Source: Cohnella silvisoli (lineage in GTDB: Bacteria; Bacillota; Bacilli; Paenibacillales; Paenibacillaceae). From it: DNA of 64,000 nucleotides. Both the position numbers and the translations under genes were made by a program. Below are positions 1 to 7,964 of the stretch, in pieces (the stretch's first letter is position 1; each line of letters opens with the position of its first letter). The stretch is taken from NCBI RefSeq assembly GCF_021190915.1, contig NZ_JAIOAP010000019.1:101917-165916 (forward strand), in the 5' to 3' direction. The notes under the pieces are model-generated. The model was not told where the DNA came from and searched no databases. It was given only the letters and a program-made list of their open reading frames with translations.

Positions 1-1
1 C

Positions 2-1054
2 ACCCTATTTTCCATCTCCGCCGCCGTCATCATTCCGATTGCCGGTTATTTATCCGACAGGTTCAGCCGCAAAGCCGTTATCATCCCATCGCTAATCATC
101 TACGGGGGAGCTGGAATATTGGCTGGCCTCGGTGCGGTCTGGGATTCCTACAGCTTGTTGATCGGCGCTAGAGCCCTGCAAGGAATAGGCGCGGCAGGCA
201 CGGCACCTATTGCGATGGCATTGGTCGGCGATATGTATAAGAGCGGTCAGCAAAGCCAGGCGCTCGGTCTGATCGAAGCGTCCAATGGCGCAGGGAAAGT
301 AATCAGCCCTATTTTAGGCGCTTTGTTGGCTCTAGTCGTGTGGTATGCTGCCTTCTTTGCTTTCCCGGCCTTCTGCCTCTTATCGTTGCTAGCGATCATC
401 TTCCTGATCAAGGAACCTAAGCGAGAACAGCCGGCGCAATCCCTTAAGGAATATACAAAATCCGTCCGCGGCATTTTCGCCGAGCACGGACGCTGGCTGA
501 TTTCCGCCTTTTTCGGGGGATCGCTGGCTTTGTTTATATTGTTCGGGGTTCTGTTTTTCCTGTCCGATATTTTGGAAAAGCCCCCGTATTCCATCGAAGG
601 AGTTCGCAAAGGATTCGTTCTGGCCATCCCTCTTCTTGGCATGGTCTTGACCGCTTTGATCACGGGCACCGTTATTGGCAAGAACGGAGTGCTTATGAGA
701 TGGCTTATGAATATCGGCTTAGGGTTGATGGTGATCTCCTTAGCGCTCTCTATTTGGTTTAACTCGAATCTCTACGTGTTCATTAGCTTACTGACCTTAA
801 GCAGCATCGGAACGGGGCTCCTGCTGCCTTGTCTCAACACGATGATAACCGGCGCCGTCGAGAAAACCGAACGAGGCATGATTACTTCGCTTTACAGCAG
901 CCTCCGATTTTTCGGAGTTGCCTTTGGCCCTCCCCTATTCGGATGGTTGATGGGAATCTCCTATCGGACGGTATTCATTACCGTATCTGTTTTGTCCTTA
1001 GCGGCACTCGGGTTGGTGTTTTTCTTGGTCAAGCCGGCAAAAGAAGTCCAATAG
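2..1054 (+). CDS. MFS drug-efflux-type transporter, 5' end missing
   Basis: The reading frame is open from base 2, so the gene begins before the window; the TTG at 119 is internal. The first visible residues hold the MFS loop 2-3 signature (GYLSDRFSRKA). About ten hydrophobic segments follow, consistent with a 12-14 helix proton-driven exporter of the inner membrane. The region G-A-R-A-L-Q-G-I-G-A-A is like motif C/D of drug:H+ antiporters, so a multidrug exporter is likely, but the substrate cannot be read from the sequence. The protein ends in a short basic tail (KPAKEVQ). The next gene starts 59 bases downstream on the same strand with no obvious terminator between. Confidence 0.85.
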   Translation, partial: TLFSISAAVIIPIAGYLSDRFSRKAVIIPSLIIYGGAGILAGLGAVWDSYSLLIGARALQGIGAAGTAPIAMALVGDMYKSGQQSQALGLIEASNGAGKVISPILGALLALVVWYAAFFAFPAFCLLSLLAIIFLIKEPKREQPAQSLKEYTKSVRGIFAEHGRWLISAFFGGSLALFILFGVLFFLSDILEKPPYSIEGVRKGFVLAIPLLGMVLTALITGTVIGKNGVLMRWLMNIGLGLMVISLALSIWFNSNLYVFISLLTLSSIGTGLLLPCLNTMITGAVEKTERGMITSLYSSLRFFGVAFGPPLFGWLMGISYRTVFITVSVLSLAALGLVFFLVKPAKEVQ

Positions 1055-1113
1055 GTGTTGTCCGCGCCCTTTCGTTCCCTCATACTGAAGACAGAGGGCG
1101 GTGAGGCGCATTC

Positions 1114-1542
1114 ATGGAAAACTCGACATCGGTTGTACTTAATCAACTGTTGGAAAATGATCTGTTGACCGCTTGCCGCGAACGGCTCCCGTACGAAACA
1201 TGCGGGATCGTATACGGTACCGCGGCCGATGGGATCGTTACGGCGGAAGGTTACGCTATCGTTCGCAATGGCTCCTCTTCTCCATCCGATACGTTTTCCT
1301 TTCACCCGGAGGATTGGGTTTCAGCTTACTTCCAAGCGCAAAAAAACCAACGAAATATCGTCGGTCTTTTCCATACGCATCCACAAGGGAGCTCTGTTCC
1401 AAGCACCGGGGATGAACAGGGGTCGATTCCTTGGAAAACTTATTGGATTGTCGGTTTCGCTAACGGCAAGCAAGAGATCTCCATCTACGTGCGGGGCACA
1501 CATGCACAATGGATTAGCTTGCCGATCAAGCACCAACCGTAG
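1114..1542 (+). CDS. M67 family metallopeptidase (JAMM/MPN domain), stand-alone
   Basis: A 142-residue protein that is essentially one JAB/MPN domain. The zinc-binding JAMM signature is complete: Glu28, then His87-Thr-His89, seven residues, Ser97 and Asp100 (HTHPQGSSVPSTGD). Bacterial members of this family are isopeptidases or desampylase-like enzymes that remove ubiquitin-like proteins such as MoaD/ThiS/CysO types, or cut peptides. No ThiS/MoaD or E1-like partner sits next to it; the E1-like TcdA at 35.8-36.5 kb is far away. The ATG has a GGTGAGG ribosome site nine bases upstream. It ends four bases before the convergent exonuclease gene. Zn-peptidase chemistry is well supported; the substrate is unknown. 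Confidence 0.8.
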   Translation: MENSTSVVLNQLLENDLLTACRERLPYETCGIVYGTAADGIVTAEGYAIVRNGSSSPSDTFSFHPEDWVSAYFQAQKNQRNIVGLFHTHPQGSSVPSTGDEQGSIPWKTYWIVGFANGKQEISIYVRGTHAQWISLPIKHQP

Positions 1543-1545
1543 TGT

Positions 1546-2289
1546 TCAATGTCGGCTTAAATAAGCGTAAAGCTCGCCAAGCGTCATGACTTGCCGGTCA
1601 GTAATCAACTTAAGAAACCGAAAATACAACTTGGCTGTCATCATGGAATCATGAAGCGCATGATGGCGCTCCGTAACCTCGACTCCGTATCGCTCAAGAA
1701 CTTCATCCAAGCCGTAATGAACGGCGTTGGGTTCAAGCCACTTAGCAATCATCATCGTATCGACGATTCTGTGGGTCAGATTTACCTTAGACGTTCGCCA
1801 TAAAGCCGAGTTAAGAAATTGTTTATCATGACCGCTGCCGTGCGCGATCAGCACCCTTTTACCCGCAAAATCCATAAAATCATGCAACACCTGCATTAAA
1901 TCCGGCGCGTTTTCCGCCATCTCGTTCGTAATGCCGGTAAGCTCCGTAATATGCCGAGGAACTTTTCTCTTCGGATTGACGAGTTGGTAGAACGGCTCCG
2001 CTTCCTCGAAACTGCCGCCTCGGATAATTACCCCGCCGATCGACAATATTTCATCACCGTTATAAGGATAAAATCCGGTTGTCTCCAAATCGAATACGAC
2101 GGCATCCATTTCCGACAGCAGCATTTCCATCGAGCTTTCCTTACGCTGGTCCCGCGACATGGAACGGATTAATGCCATTTGCTGCGCGTTGGATGAGCCG
2201 AGCATGGACGCAATGGCCGGGGTGAGCCCGCCCATTTTGTACAAATGCCACATACGCCCCATCGAATTCGTGTCTTTGGGTTCTTTCAT
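1546..2289 (-). CDS. DnaQ-like 3'-5' exonuclease (DEDDh)
   Basis: The protein has a ~70-residue N-terminal helical segment followed by an epsilon-type exonuclease domain. Exo I is VVFDLETTGF with the Asp/Glu metal ligands, Exo II includes LIAHGSGHDKQFL, and Exo III is HHALHDSMMTAKL with the H-x4-D pattern of DEDDh enzymes. The likely role is 3'-5' nuclease action on DNA or RNA ends; which one cannot be told. I chose the ATG at 2289, seven bases after GGGAGG; a GTG at 2298 lies inside the ribosome site. It starts six bases after the stop of the DUF294 gene, so the two are co-transcribed and probably translationally coupled, downstream of amtB. Confidence 0.85.
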   Translation of the reverse strand: MKEPKDTNSMGRMWHLYKMGGLTPAIASMLGSSNAQQMALIRSMSRDQRKESSMEMLLSEMDAVVFDLETTGFYPYNGDEILSIGGVIIRGGSFEEAEPFYQLVNPKRKVPRHITELTGITNEMAENAPDLMQVLHDFMDFAGKRVLIAHGSGHDKQFLNSALWRTSKVNLTHRIVDTMMIAKWLEPNAVHYGLDEVLERYGVEVTERHHALHDSMMTAKLYFRFLKLITDRQVMTLGELYAYLSRH

Positions 2290-2294
2290 CCCTC

Positions 2295-3374
2295 TCACCT
2301 CCCGCCGAAGCGGCGCTGCAACTCCCGTTGAACTCTTAGCTGAATTTTTTTGCCGGCTTTCAGCGCTTTCTTGAGCGGTGCCGTCATTTCCTTCGTCAAT
2401 TGCTCAGGCGGGATTTTCCCCGTGCCGATCAATTGGCCTTCTTCATCGGATACCGTCGTCAACATTCTCATTTTCAAGAAAAAGGAAAAGGCCTCCGCAG
2501 CGTTATCGGCATCTTCCGCCGTTAATAAATTCGCTTGCCTTAAGGCTTCGATGCGCTTAAGAGTACTCGTTTCGTGAATTCCGGCTTGCACCGCTAACAG
2601 CCGAAACGCATTAACCATCGGGATGTAGGCGCCGTATTTGATATCCAAGCTGCCAGCATCTTCACCGTATCTCTCCGTCAGCAATTGGCCGAACACGCCG
2701 ACAAGCACTTTGTGCCTAAGCGTGTTTTCCATCATTCTCCGGGCGATTACGGGATGGCTGAGCAGATCGTTGAAGAAATGGTCTTGCAATTTACCCGCCA
2801 ACTCTAAACTTCCCGCCACAGGGCGTCCATCCGCCGCGATAAGTAAATACCGGACGTTTTCCCAGCTCGGATCCGCGAACCATCCGTCCAATTTCTTTTT
2901 CCATTCCGCAAGCGATAGGCACCACTCCGGATTGGATGCGATTACGTTACCCTCGCAAGGAGGGTAACCAAGACCAATTAAATATCGAACAACCGTTTCA
3001 GCTAATTGCGAAAAATAAGTTCTGAATCGTTCTTCATCGGCTTGATCGGCAGCATCTTCGTAAACGAGTCCGCTGTCTTGATCGCTATGCATCGTCTGCT
3101 CGTATCGCCCGCCGCTGCCGTACAGCACATACGTATAAGGCACGGGTGGGGCGCCAAGCCCCAACCGTGCCAATTCGTTCTCCGCAAGCTTCAGCGATTG
3201 AATAATGAGAGCGTCGTGAAGCTCATTGAGCGACTCTACTACCTCATCTGCCGGAGAAGCGGATAATTGTATTGCAAGCTTATTTTGCTCTCTTTCTCTA
3301 ATCACTCTTAATTGTTCAAGATCATCGGCGCCGGTGATGTCAAGCAACCGCTTCTCCCTTATGGGATTAGACAT
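2295..3374 (-). CDS. DUF294 / GlnD-like putative nucleotidyltransferase
   Basis: A 359-residue protein with the nucleotidyltransferase signature G-S-G-G-R-x-E followed by H-S-D-Q-D-S-G (residues about 88-105), the pattern of DUF294 and of the PII uridylyltransferase GlnD. Residues 1-80 are predicted helical; the C-terminal half matches the DUF294_C helical region. No CBS or cyclic-nucleotide-binding domain is present, unlike many DUF294 proteins. The ATG has an AGGAGGGG site. It lies 47 bases downstream of amtB on the same strand without a terminator, suggesting a role in nitrogen signalling; that link is inferred. No PII gene is visible nearby, so the target of any nucleotidylation is unknown. 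Confidence 0.8.
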   Translation of the reverse strand: MSNPIREKRLLDITGADDLEQLRVIREREQNKLAIQLSASPADEVVESLNELHDALIIQSLKLAENELARLGLGAPPVPYTYVLYGSGGRYEQTMHSDQDSGLVYEDAADQADEERFRTYFSQLAETVVRYLIGLGYPPCEGNVIASNPEWCLSLAEWKKKLDGWFADPSWENVRYLLIAADGRPVAGSLELAGKLQDHFFNDLLSHPVIARRMMENTLRHKVLVGVFGQLLTERYGEDAGSLDIKYGAYIPMVNAFRLLAVQAGIHETSTLKRIEALRQANLLTAEDADNAAEAFSFFLKMRMLTTVSDEEGQLIGTGKIPPEQLTKEMTAPLKKALKAGKKIQLRVQRELQRRFGGR

Positions 3375-3421
3375 GCGGTTTCTACCCCTCCTGTGATTAC
3401 GCCGGTGATAGGACTATCCGA

Positions 3422-4786
3422 TTAGACCGACGTGCCGGCTTTTTTCATTTGTTCAGGATAACCGTAGTTACCATGCTCGCTCAAGTCCAAACCGATAATT
3501 TCTTGCTCTTCCGTAACGCGGAAGCCGATGACTTGCTTAACGATCCAAAGTATGATGAAGGAAGCCACAAAAGCGAACGCTCCGCATACGACAACGGATT
3601 CGAATTGTACCCATAATTGATCCCAACCGCCGCCTTCAAACAAACCCGCTTTACCGATTCCGACTTTTTTGGACAATTCATCCGTTGCAAACAAACCATT
3701 CGCCAAAGTACCCCAAACTCCTGCCGCACCGTGAACGGAAAGCGCGAAGATCGGATCGTCAACTTTAATTTTTTCGAAGAACTTGGCGCTGAAGAATACG
3801 AGTACGCCTGCAACCAAACCAATAACAACCGCTGCCCAAGGATCAACGAACGCACAGGACGCTGTAATGGCGACAAGACCAGCCAATGCGCCGTTAAGCA
3901 TTGCCGTAATATCTGCTTTGCCGTTAACGAGCCAGGAAATCAGCAACGCCGATACCGCGCCGGCAGCCGCGCCTAATTGCGTATTGAATGCGACGAAACC
4001 GAAGAATCCATCCCCGATAGCTACCGTGCTTCCCGCATTGAAACCGAACCAACCGACCCATAGAATCAATACCGCCAATGCGGTGAACACTTGGTTATGA
4101 CCAAGAATTTCATTAGCTGATCCGTCTTTATTGAATTTACCAATCCGCGGCTTGAGCAGAATTGTTGCCGCCAGAGCACCGATCGCGCCTGTTAAGTGAA
4201 CGACTGTCGAGCCTGCGAAATCTTGCGCACCGTCTTTAGCCAGCCAACCGCCGCCCCAGATCCAGTGAGCGATTACCGGATAAATGACTGACGCGAAGAA
4301 TAACGTGAATATCAAGTATGCGGATAACTTGGCGCGTTCTGCGAAACCGCCCCATGCAATGGATAGAGATACGGCCGCGAACGCAAGTTGGAAAATGAAG
4401 AATACGGATGAAGGATAATTTTCTCCATCTACTGCCGCATGCGATGGATCGAAGAAGAAATTTCCTAATCCGATAAATTTATTTACCGATTCCGAAGCAT
4501 CACCGCCGAATGTGAAACCATAACCGACAGCCCAGTATACCAATGATGCAAGACCAACCGTGAAAATCGTTTTACCAGCAACGTGTCCGGCATTCTTCAT
4601 TCGAGTAGAGCCTGCTTCTAGAAGAATAAAACCGCCTTGCATGAGGAGAACTAGAATGCCTGCAAGCATAACCCATAATGCATTCAGTCCCATGTTAAGC
4701 TGTGTAGCTGATGGATCCTCTGCGAAAGCGATTGTCGGAAACAGCACGAGAAGTGCACCTAACGAAATTAAACTTTTCTTGATCAC
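3422..4786 (-). CDS. amtB: Ammonium transporter AmtB
   Basis: A 454-residue Amt/Rh family channel of the inner membrane, which takes up ammonium. The N-terminus is a cleavable-looking signal peptide (MIKKSLISLGALLVLF... ending AFA-EDP), as known for Amt proteins. About eleven hydrophobic segments follow. The twin-histidine pore is visible as TVVHLTGAIG and SVHGAAGVWG, and EAGSTRMKNAGHVAGK matches the conserved early-helix region. It heads an operon with the DUF294 protein and exonuclease. A perfect GlnR/TnrA-type box lies 19 bases before the start codon, downstream of a near-consensus promoter, so repression under nitrogen excess is likely. No glnK is adjacent. Confidence 0.95.
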   Translation of the reverse strand: MIKKSLISLGALLVLFPTIAFAEDPSATQLNMGLNALWVMLAGILVLLMQGGFILLEAGSTRMKNAGHVAGKTIFTVGLASLVYWAVGYGFTFGGDASESVNKFIGLGNFFFDPSHAAVDGENYPSSVFFIFQLAFAAVSLSIAWGGFAERAKLSAYLIFTLFFASVIYPVIAHWIWGGGWLAKDGAQDFAGSTVVHLTGAIGALAATILLKPRIGKFNKDGSANEILGHNQVFTALAVLILWVGWFGFNAGSTVAIGDGFFGFVAFNTQLGAAAGAVSALLISWLVNGKADITAMLNGALAGLVAITASCAFVDPWAAVVIGLVAGVLVFFSAKFFEKIKVDDPIFALSVHGAAGVWGTLANGLFATDELSKKVGIGKAGLFEGGGWDQLWVQFESVVVCGAFAFVASFIILWIVKQVIGFRVTEEQEIIGLDLSEHGNYGYPEQMKKAGTSV

Positions 4787-4804
4787 AACTGACCACTCCC
4801 TACG

Positions 4805-4821
4805 TGTAATGTTTCATGACA
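4805..4821 (-). promoter_or_regulatory. GlnR/TnrA box before amtB
   Basis: TGTAATGTTTCATGACA fits the consensus TGTNA-N7-TNACA at every fixed position. It lies about 15-31 bases downstream of the predicted amtB start point, the position from which GlnR represses as a roadblock. No second perfect match was seen in the 380-base intergenic region. Confidence 0.75.
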
Positions 4822-4842
4822 TTTTAAGAAAGCCTTAGTGTC

Positions 4843-4871
4843 ATTATAGGTTGATCTTCACGATTTGACAA
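4843..4871 (-). promoter_or_regulatory. Sigma-A promoter of the amtB operon
   Basis: On the minus strand the -35 is TTGTCA (4866-4871), the spacer 17 bases and the -10 TATAAT (4843-4848). Transcription would start near 4836, giving a leader of about 50 bases that contains the GlnR-type box. Confidence 0.75.
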
Positions 4872-4911
4872 TATGGATTTCACAAAAATATTCAATAAAT
4901 GCACCAAAAAT

Positions 4912-4946
4912 CTAACATTAACGATATTAATGGTGTTTAATGTTAG
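4912..4946. promoter_or_regulatory. 10-bp perfect inverted repeat upstream of amtB promoter
   Basis: CTAACATTAA and TTAATGTTAG are exact inverted repeats separated by 15 bases, 41 bases upstream of the amtB -35 element. The half-sites contain TAACA/TGTTA, resembling GlnR half-sites in the wrong order and spacing. It may be an activator site for amtB or a regulator site for merR; the identity is not known. Confidence 0.4.
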
Positions 4947-5104
4947 GATTTAGACCCTAAAACCACTCCGTTTAGCAATTTCACCCCTGATATTTGTCCA
5001 ACACCCCTTTTGATATATCACATCGATTGCATCAATGTAAGTTTATATCCCACTCTATCTTAAAAGACCTATAAAATCGGGAAAAGCAAGCTCAACTATC
5101 ACGT

Positions 5105-5134
5105 TTGACTGTATGGTTCACCATTCTGTATGAT
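5105..5134 (+). promoter_or_regulatory. merR promoter with inverted repeat in the spacer
   Basis: TTGACT (5105-5110) and TATGAT (5129-5134) are spaced by 18 bases, longer than the usual 17. The spacer carries ATGGT-TC-ACCAT (5113-5124). An inverted repeat between a widely spaced -35 and -10 is the typical layout for MerR-family operators, suggesting autoregulation. Confidence 0.5.
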
Positions 5135-5174
5135 AGAGACATGAAGCCATAAGCAGGAAAGAAAGGTGAACTCG

Positions 5175-5630
5175 ATGCGAAACGGATCGATGAATGCCCC
5201 ACGACTGTACCGGATCGGAGAGCTTTCAGCCTTGGCAGGCATTAGCCCTCGCACTATTGATTACTACACTGGCTTAGGACTATTGGCTCCAGCCAAAAGG
5301 TCAACGGGAAATTACCGATTATATGATGATGAAACTTTGTCGCGCATTCACCGTATTGAACAAATGAAGGCGCAGAAATATTCGTTGGAAGAAATCCGCG
5401 AGCAGTTCACTTCATTGAACCGCGTAGCTGCGAATGAAACCGTAACCCGCAAGCTCTCGGAGCTGCAAACGCACTTGGCCCAGCTTGAACGGGAAGTTAA
5501 AGAACTCGAGCCCGTTCTGGAGCAGCTAAAGCCGCAGCAGGCCAAACGCCTCTTCCGCGCAATTACACCTCAGACTGCTGCTTGCGTAGAGGCGCTTCTC
5601 CTGTTATTAGGGAAGAGTAACTTTATGTAA
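5175..5630 (+). CDS. MerR family transcriptional regulator
   Basis: A 151-residue regulator with an N-terminal MerR winged helix-turn-helix (YRIGELSALAGISPRTIDYY), a linker with ETLSRIHRIEQMKAQKYSLE, and a C-terminal coiled coil of about 60 residues (heptad-rich LSELQTHLAQLEREVKELE). There is no C-terminal effector domain and no cysteine cluster in the coiled coil, so a metal sensor is unlikely. I chose the ATG at 5175, six bases after AAAGGTG; the GTG at 5166 overlaps the ribosome site. It is followed after 39 bases by a zinc metallopeptidase gene, probably in one transcript. Confidence 0.85.
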   Translation: MRNGSMNAPRLYRIGELSALAGISPRTIDYYTGLGLLAPAKRSTGNYRLYDDETLSRIHRIEQMKAQKYSLEEIREQFTSLNRVAANETVTRKLSELQTHLAQLEREVKELEPVLEQLKPQQAKRLFRAITPQTAACVEALLLLLGKSNFM

Positions 5631-5669
5631 TGCGCCTTACACAACTCATTTGACGGAGGGAACACATCC

Positions 5670-6353
5670 ATGTTTTTTCACCCGATGGATTTTCTGATCA
5701 TTATCGCTTTTCTATTGTCACTGTGGGCTCAATTCCGTGTAAAAGGAACATTTAACCGCTGGTCCGAAGTGCAAAGCCACAGTGGACTTACCGGCTACGA
5801 AGCAGCACGGCGCATGTTGGACCGCAACGGACTGCATGATGTACCGATCGAACCCGTTCCGGGCAGACTCTCCGACCACTACGATCCCATACACCGGGTT
5901 GTACGCTTGTCCGAGCCTGTATACTACGAGAACTCCATCTCAGCGATATCCGTTGCCTGCCATGAAGTCGGGCACGCGATACAGCATTCTCAGAGCTATC
6001 CGATGTTGGTTCTGCGTCACCGTATGTTTCCGATCGTTCGCATTGCTTCCGGAGTAGCGCCTATCTTATTAATTGCAGGTTTCTTATTGCAGGCCATGAA
6101 CCTTGTCGGTTTCGGGATCATCTTCTTCTCAGCCGCCGTTGCCTTCCAACTCGTTACGTTGCCGGTCGAATTCAACGCCAGCTCCCGGGCTCGCGATATT
6201 ATGGTTTCCGAGGGCTTTATCACTCATGACGAAGAAAGAGGCGTCGCCAAAGTATTGAACGCCGCCGCCCTAACTTACGTTGCTGCTGCCTTGATCTCAC
6301 TCTTAGAGCTCTTGAAATACATCATGATCTTCACCAGCGCTCGAGATGAGTAA
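5670..6353 (+). CDS. YugP-like membrane zinc metallopeptidase
   Basis: A 227-residue protein of the neutral zinc metallopeptidase family typified by B. subtilis YugP. The zinc motif is CHEVGHAIQH near residues 93-102. Hydrophobic segments lie at residues 6-19, about 116-136, 142-163 and near the C-terminus, so it is an integral membrane protein with the active site in the loop after helix 1. LPVEFNASSRA is a conserved family stretch. The ATG follows GGAGGG by eight bases. The biological substrate of the family is not established. A strong bidirectional terminator follows 18 bases after the stop. Confidence 0.88.
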   Translation: MFFHPMDFLIIIAFLLSLWAQFRVKGTFNRWSEVQSHSGLTGYEAARRMLDRNGLHDVPIEPVPGRLSDHYDPIHRVVRLSEPVYYENSISAISVACHEVGHAIQHSQSYPMLVLRHRMFPIVRIASGVAPILLIAGFLLQAMNLVGFGIIFFSAAVAFQLVTLPVEFNASSRARDIMVSEGFITHDEERGVAKVLNAAALTYVAAALISLLELLKYIMIFTSARDE

Positions 6354-6371
6354 ATAACATCAGACTAATAG

Positions 6372-6406
6372 AAACGCCGCCAGAGCATCGTGCTCTGACG
6401 GCGTTT
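6372..6406. terminator. Bidirectional terminator between yugP-like and lysR-like genes
   Basis: A 16-bp stem with one mismatch, AAACGCCGCCAGAGCA pairing with TGCTCTGACGGCGTTT around a 3-base loop, with T-rich flanks on both strands. It separates two convergent genes. Confidence 0.85.
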
Positions 6407-6411
6407 ATTTT

Positions 6412-7314
6412 CTAACGTGGCTTATACTGGCTGTTGAAAAAATCGAGCAAGAACGTATGGAACATCTGCACGACTAGAGGGAGCTTCTCTCCCGATCTGC
6501 GGATTAATCCGATTGTACGGGTCACGTGCGGTTCGCTTACTTTGACGACGGCAGGCATCATCGAGCTTGTTTGGTACATCGCCATCTCCGGGAGCAGACT
6601 AACACCCATTCCAGCGGCAACGAGACCCCGGATCGTATCCGTCTCCTCGCCCTCGAAACCGATTTTAGGCGTAAAGCCCGCTTCTTTGCAGGCATCCCAT
6701 ACGATTGGGCGCAAAGAGTAGCCAGAGCTGAATAGAACGAACGTTTCATCCTTCAGATCTCTAAGTTTTATGGAATCCTGCATAGCTAGCCTATGATTGT
6801 CAGGGAGAATTGCGAACAATTCCTCTGTCAGAACGATTTCCCCCGTAACGAGATCATTTTTCTCTGGATAGGGAGAAATGAAGGCTAGATCGACTTCCGC
6901 ATCCGCTACATCGCGTATGAGGGAAGGATACATCCCTTGACGAAAACGAAACTTCACGTTGGGATGAAGCTTCCGGAATGCGGCCACCACTTGAGGAACG
7001 AGATGAATGCCTAAGCTATGCGGGAACCCGATCCTAATTTCCCCCATCTCGGGATCAAGAAATTCGTGGATCTCCATAACCGCGCGATCTAGATCACCCA
7101 ATATAGCTTCCGCTCGCCGAAGAAACAACTGACCTACGGGAGTCAATTGCACATTACGCCCTCTTTGCATGAAAAGACGAATGCCCAACTCTTCCTCCAG
7201 ACGATGGATTTGCCTGCTTACCGCGGATTGGGCGACATGCAGTTCCTCCGCCGCCTTGGTTACATGCTGAAGCCGTGCGACATGTACGAAATATTGCAGC
7301 TGCCTTAGTTCCAA
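6412..7314 (-). CDS. LysR family transcriptional regulator
   Basis: A 300-residue LysR protein: N-terminal winged HTH (LELRQLQYFVHVARLQHVTK, then AAEELHVAQSAVSRQIHRLE) and a substrate-binding-like effector domain from about residue 90. I chose the TTG at 7314: it follows GGAAGGGG by eight bases and gives the standard family start. Longer TTG/ATG starts to 7362 lack a ribosome site and would overlap the tpx promoter. It is divergent from tpx with about 110 bases between. LysR genes often control the divergent neighbour, so peroxide or redox control is possible, but the effector is unknown. Confidence 0.85.
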   Translation of the reverse strand: MELRQLQYFVHVARLQHVTKAAEELHVAQSAVSRQIHRLEEELGIRLFMQRGRNVQLTPVGQLFLRRAEAILGDLDRAVMEIHEFLDPEMGEIRIGFPHSLGIHLVPQVVAAFRKLHPNVKFRFRQGMYPSLIRDVADAEVDLAFISPYPEKNDLVTGEIVLTEELFAILPDNHRLAMQDSIKLRDLKDETFVLFSSGYSLRPIVWDACKEAGFTPKIGFEGEETDTIRGLVAAGMGVSLLPEMAMYQTSSMMPAVVKVSEPHVTRTIGLIRRSGEKLPLVVQMFHTFLLDFFNSQYKPR

Positions 7315-7355
7315 ATGGACGACCCCTTCCATGCCCATCCGCTTGTTCCAGAGAT

Positions 7356-7393
7356 TGGACAAGGGTATTCGATAACGATTATAATGATTACGG
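7356..7393 (+). promoter_or_regulatory. tpx promoter overlapped by a Fur/PerR-family box
   Basis: TGGACA (7356-7361), 18 bases and TATAAT (7380-7385) form the tpx promoter. TTATAATGATTACGG (7379-7393) covers the -10 and matches the 7-1-7 PerR consensus TTATAATNATTATAA at 11 of 14 defined positions; the adjacent GATAACGATTATAA also resembles a Fur box. Which Fur-family member binds cannot be decided by eye. Confidence 0.5.
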
Positions 7394-7424
7394 CAAACCT
7401 TATCAATGAAGGAGGAACATATTC

Positions 7425-7937
7425 ATGTCCCAAGAACGTTCAGCTACGCTGAAAGGCAATCCAATAACACTCGTTGGTCCCGTCTTGAAACCCGGGGATT
7501 CGGCTCCCGACTTCACATTAAACAAAAACTTGCTGGAAACTTCTTCTCTTAAGGATTTCGCGGGCAAAGTCAAGCTGATCAGCGTCGTACCTTCGATCGA
7601 TACTGGCGTATGCGACGCACAAACTCGCCGCTTCAACGAAGAAGCGTCCAAATTGGGCGACAATGTTGTTATCATTACCGTCAGCGCAGACCTCCCATTC
7701 GCGCAAGCTCGTTGGTGCGCTGCCGCTGGAGTCGATCGCGTATTCCTGCTGTCGGACTATAAAGAGAACAGCTTCGGTAAATCGTATGGCGTCCTCATCA
7801 AAGAACTTCACTTGGACATGAGATCCATTTTCGTATTAGATAGCAACGATCAAATTACTTACGTAGAAGTACTTGGCGAAATGACCGAGCATCCGAACTA
7901 CGAAGCGGCAATCGCGGCAGTTAAGAGCCTAATCTAA
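7425..7937 (+). CDS. tpx: Thiol peroxidase Tpx
   Basis: A 170-residue atypical 2-Cys peroxiredoxin, the usual length. It reduces hydrogen peroxide and organic peroxides in the cytoplasm using thioredoxin. The peroxidatic Cys63 is in SIDTGVCDAQT and the resolving Cys98 in FAQARWCAAAG, matching the Cys61/Cys95 pair of the E. coli enzyme. The ATG follows GGAGGA by nine bases. It is a single-gene unit with its own promoter and terminator, divergent from a LysR regulator; a Fur-family box over the -10 suggests peroxide or metal control. Confidence 0.95.
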   Translation: MSQERSATLKGNPITLVGPVLKPGDSAPDFTLNKNLLETSSLKDFAGKVKLISVVPSIDTGVCDAQTRRFNEEASKLGDNVVIITVSADLPFAQARWCAAAGVDRVFLLSDYKENSFGKSYGVLIKELHLDMRSIFVLDSNDQITYVEVLGEMTEHPNYEAAIAAVKSLI

Positions 7938-7964
7938 TTTAGTTGAGTACTAAGCAAATACAAC

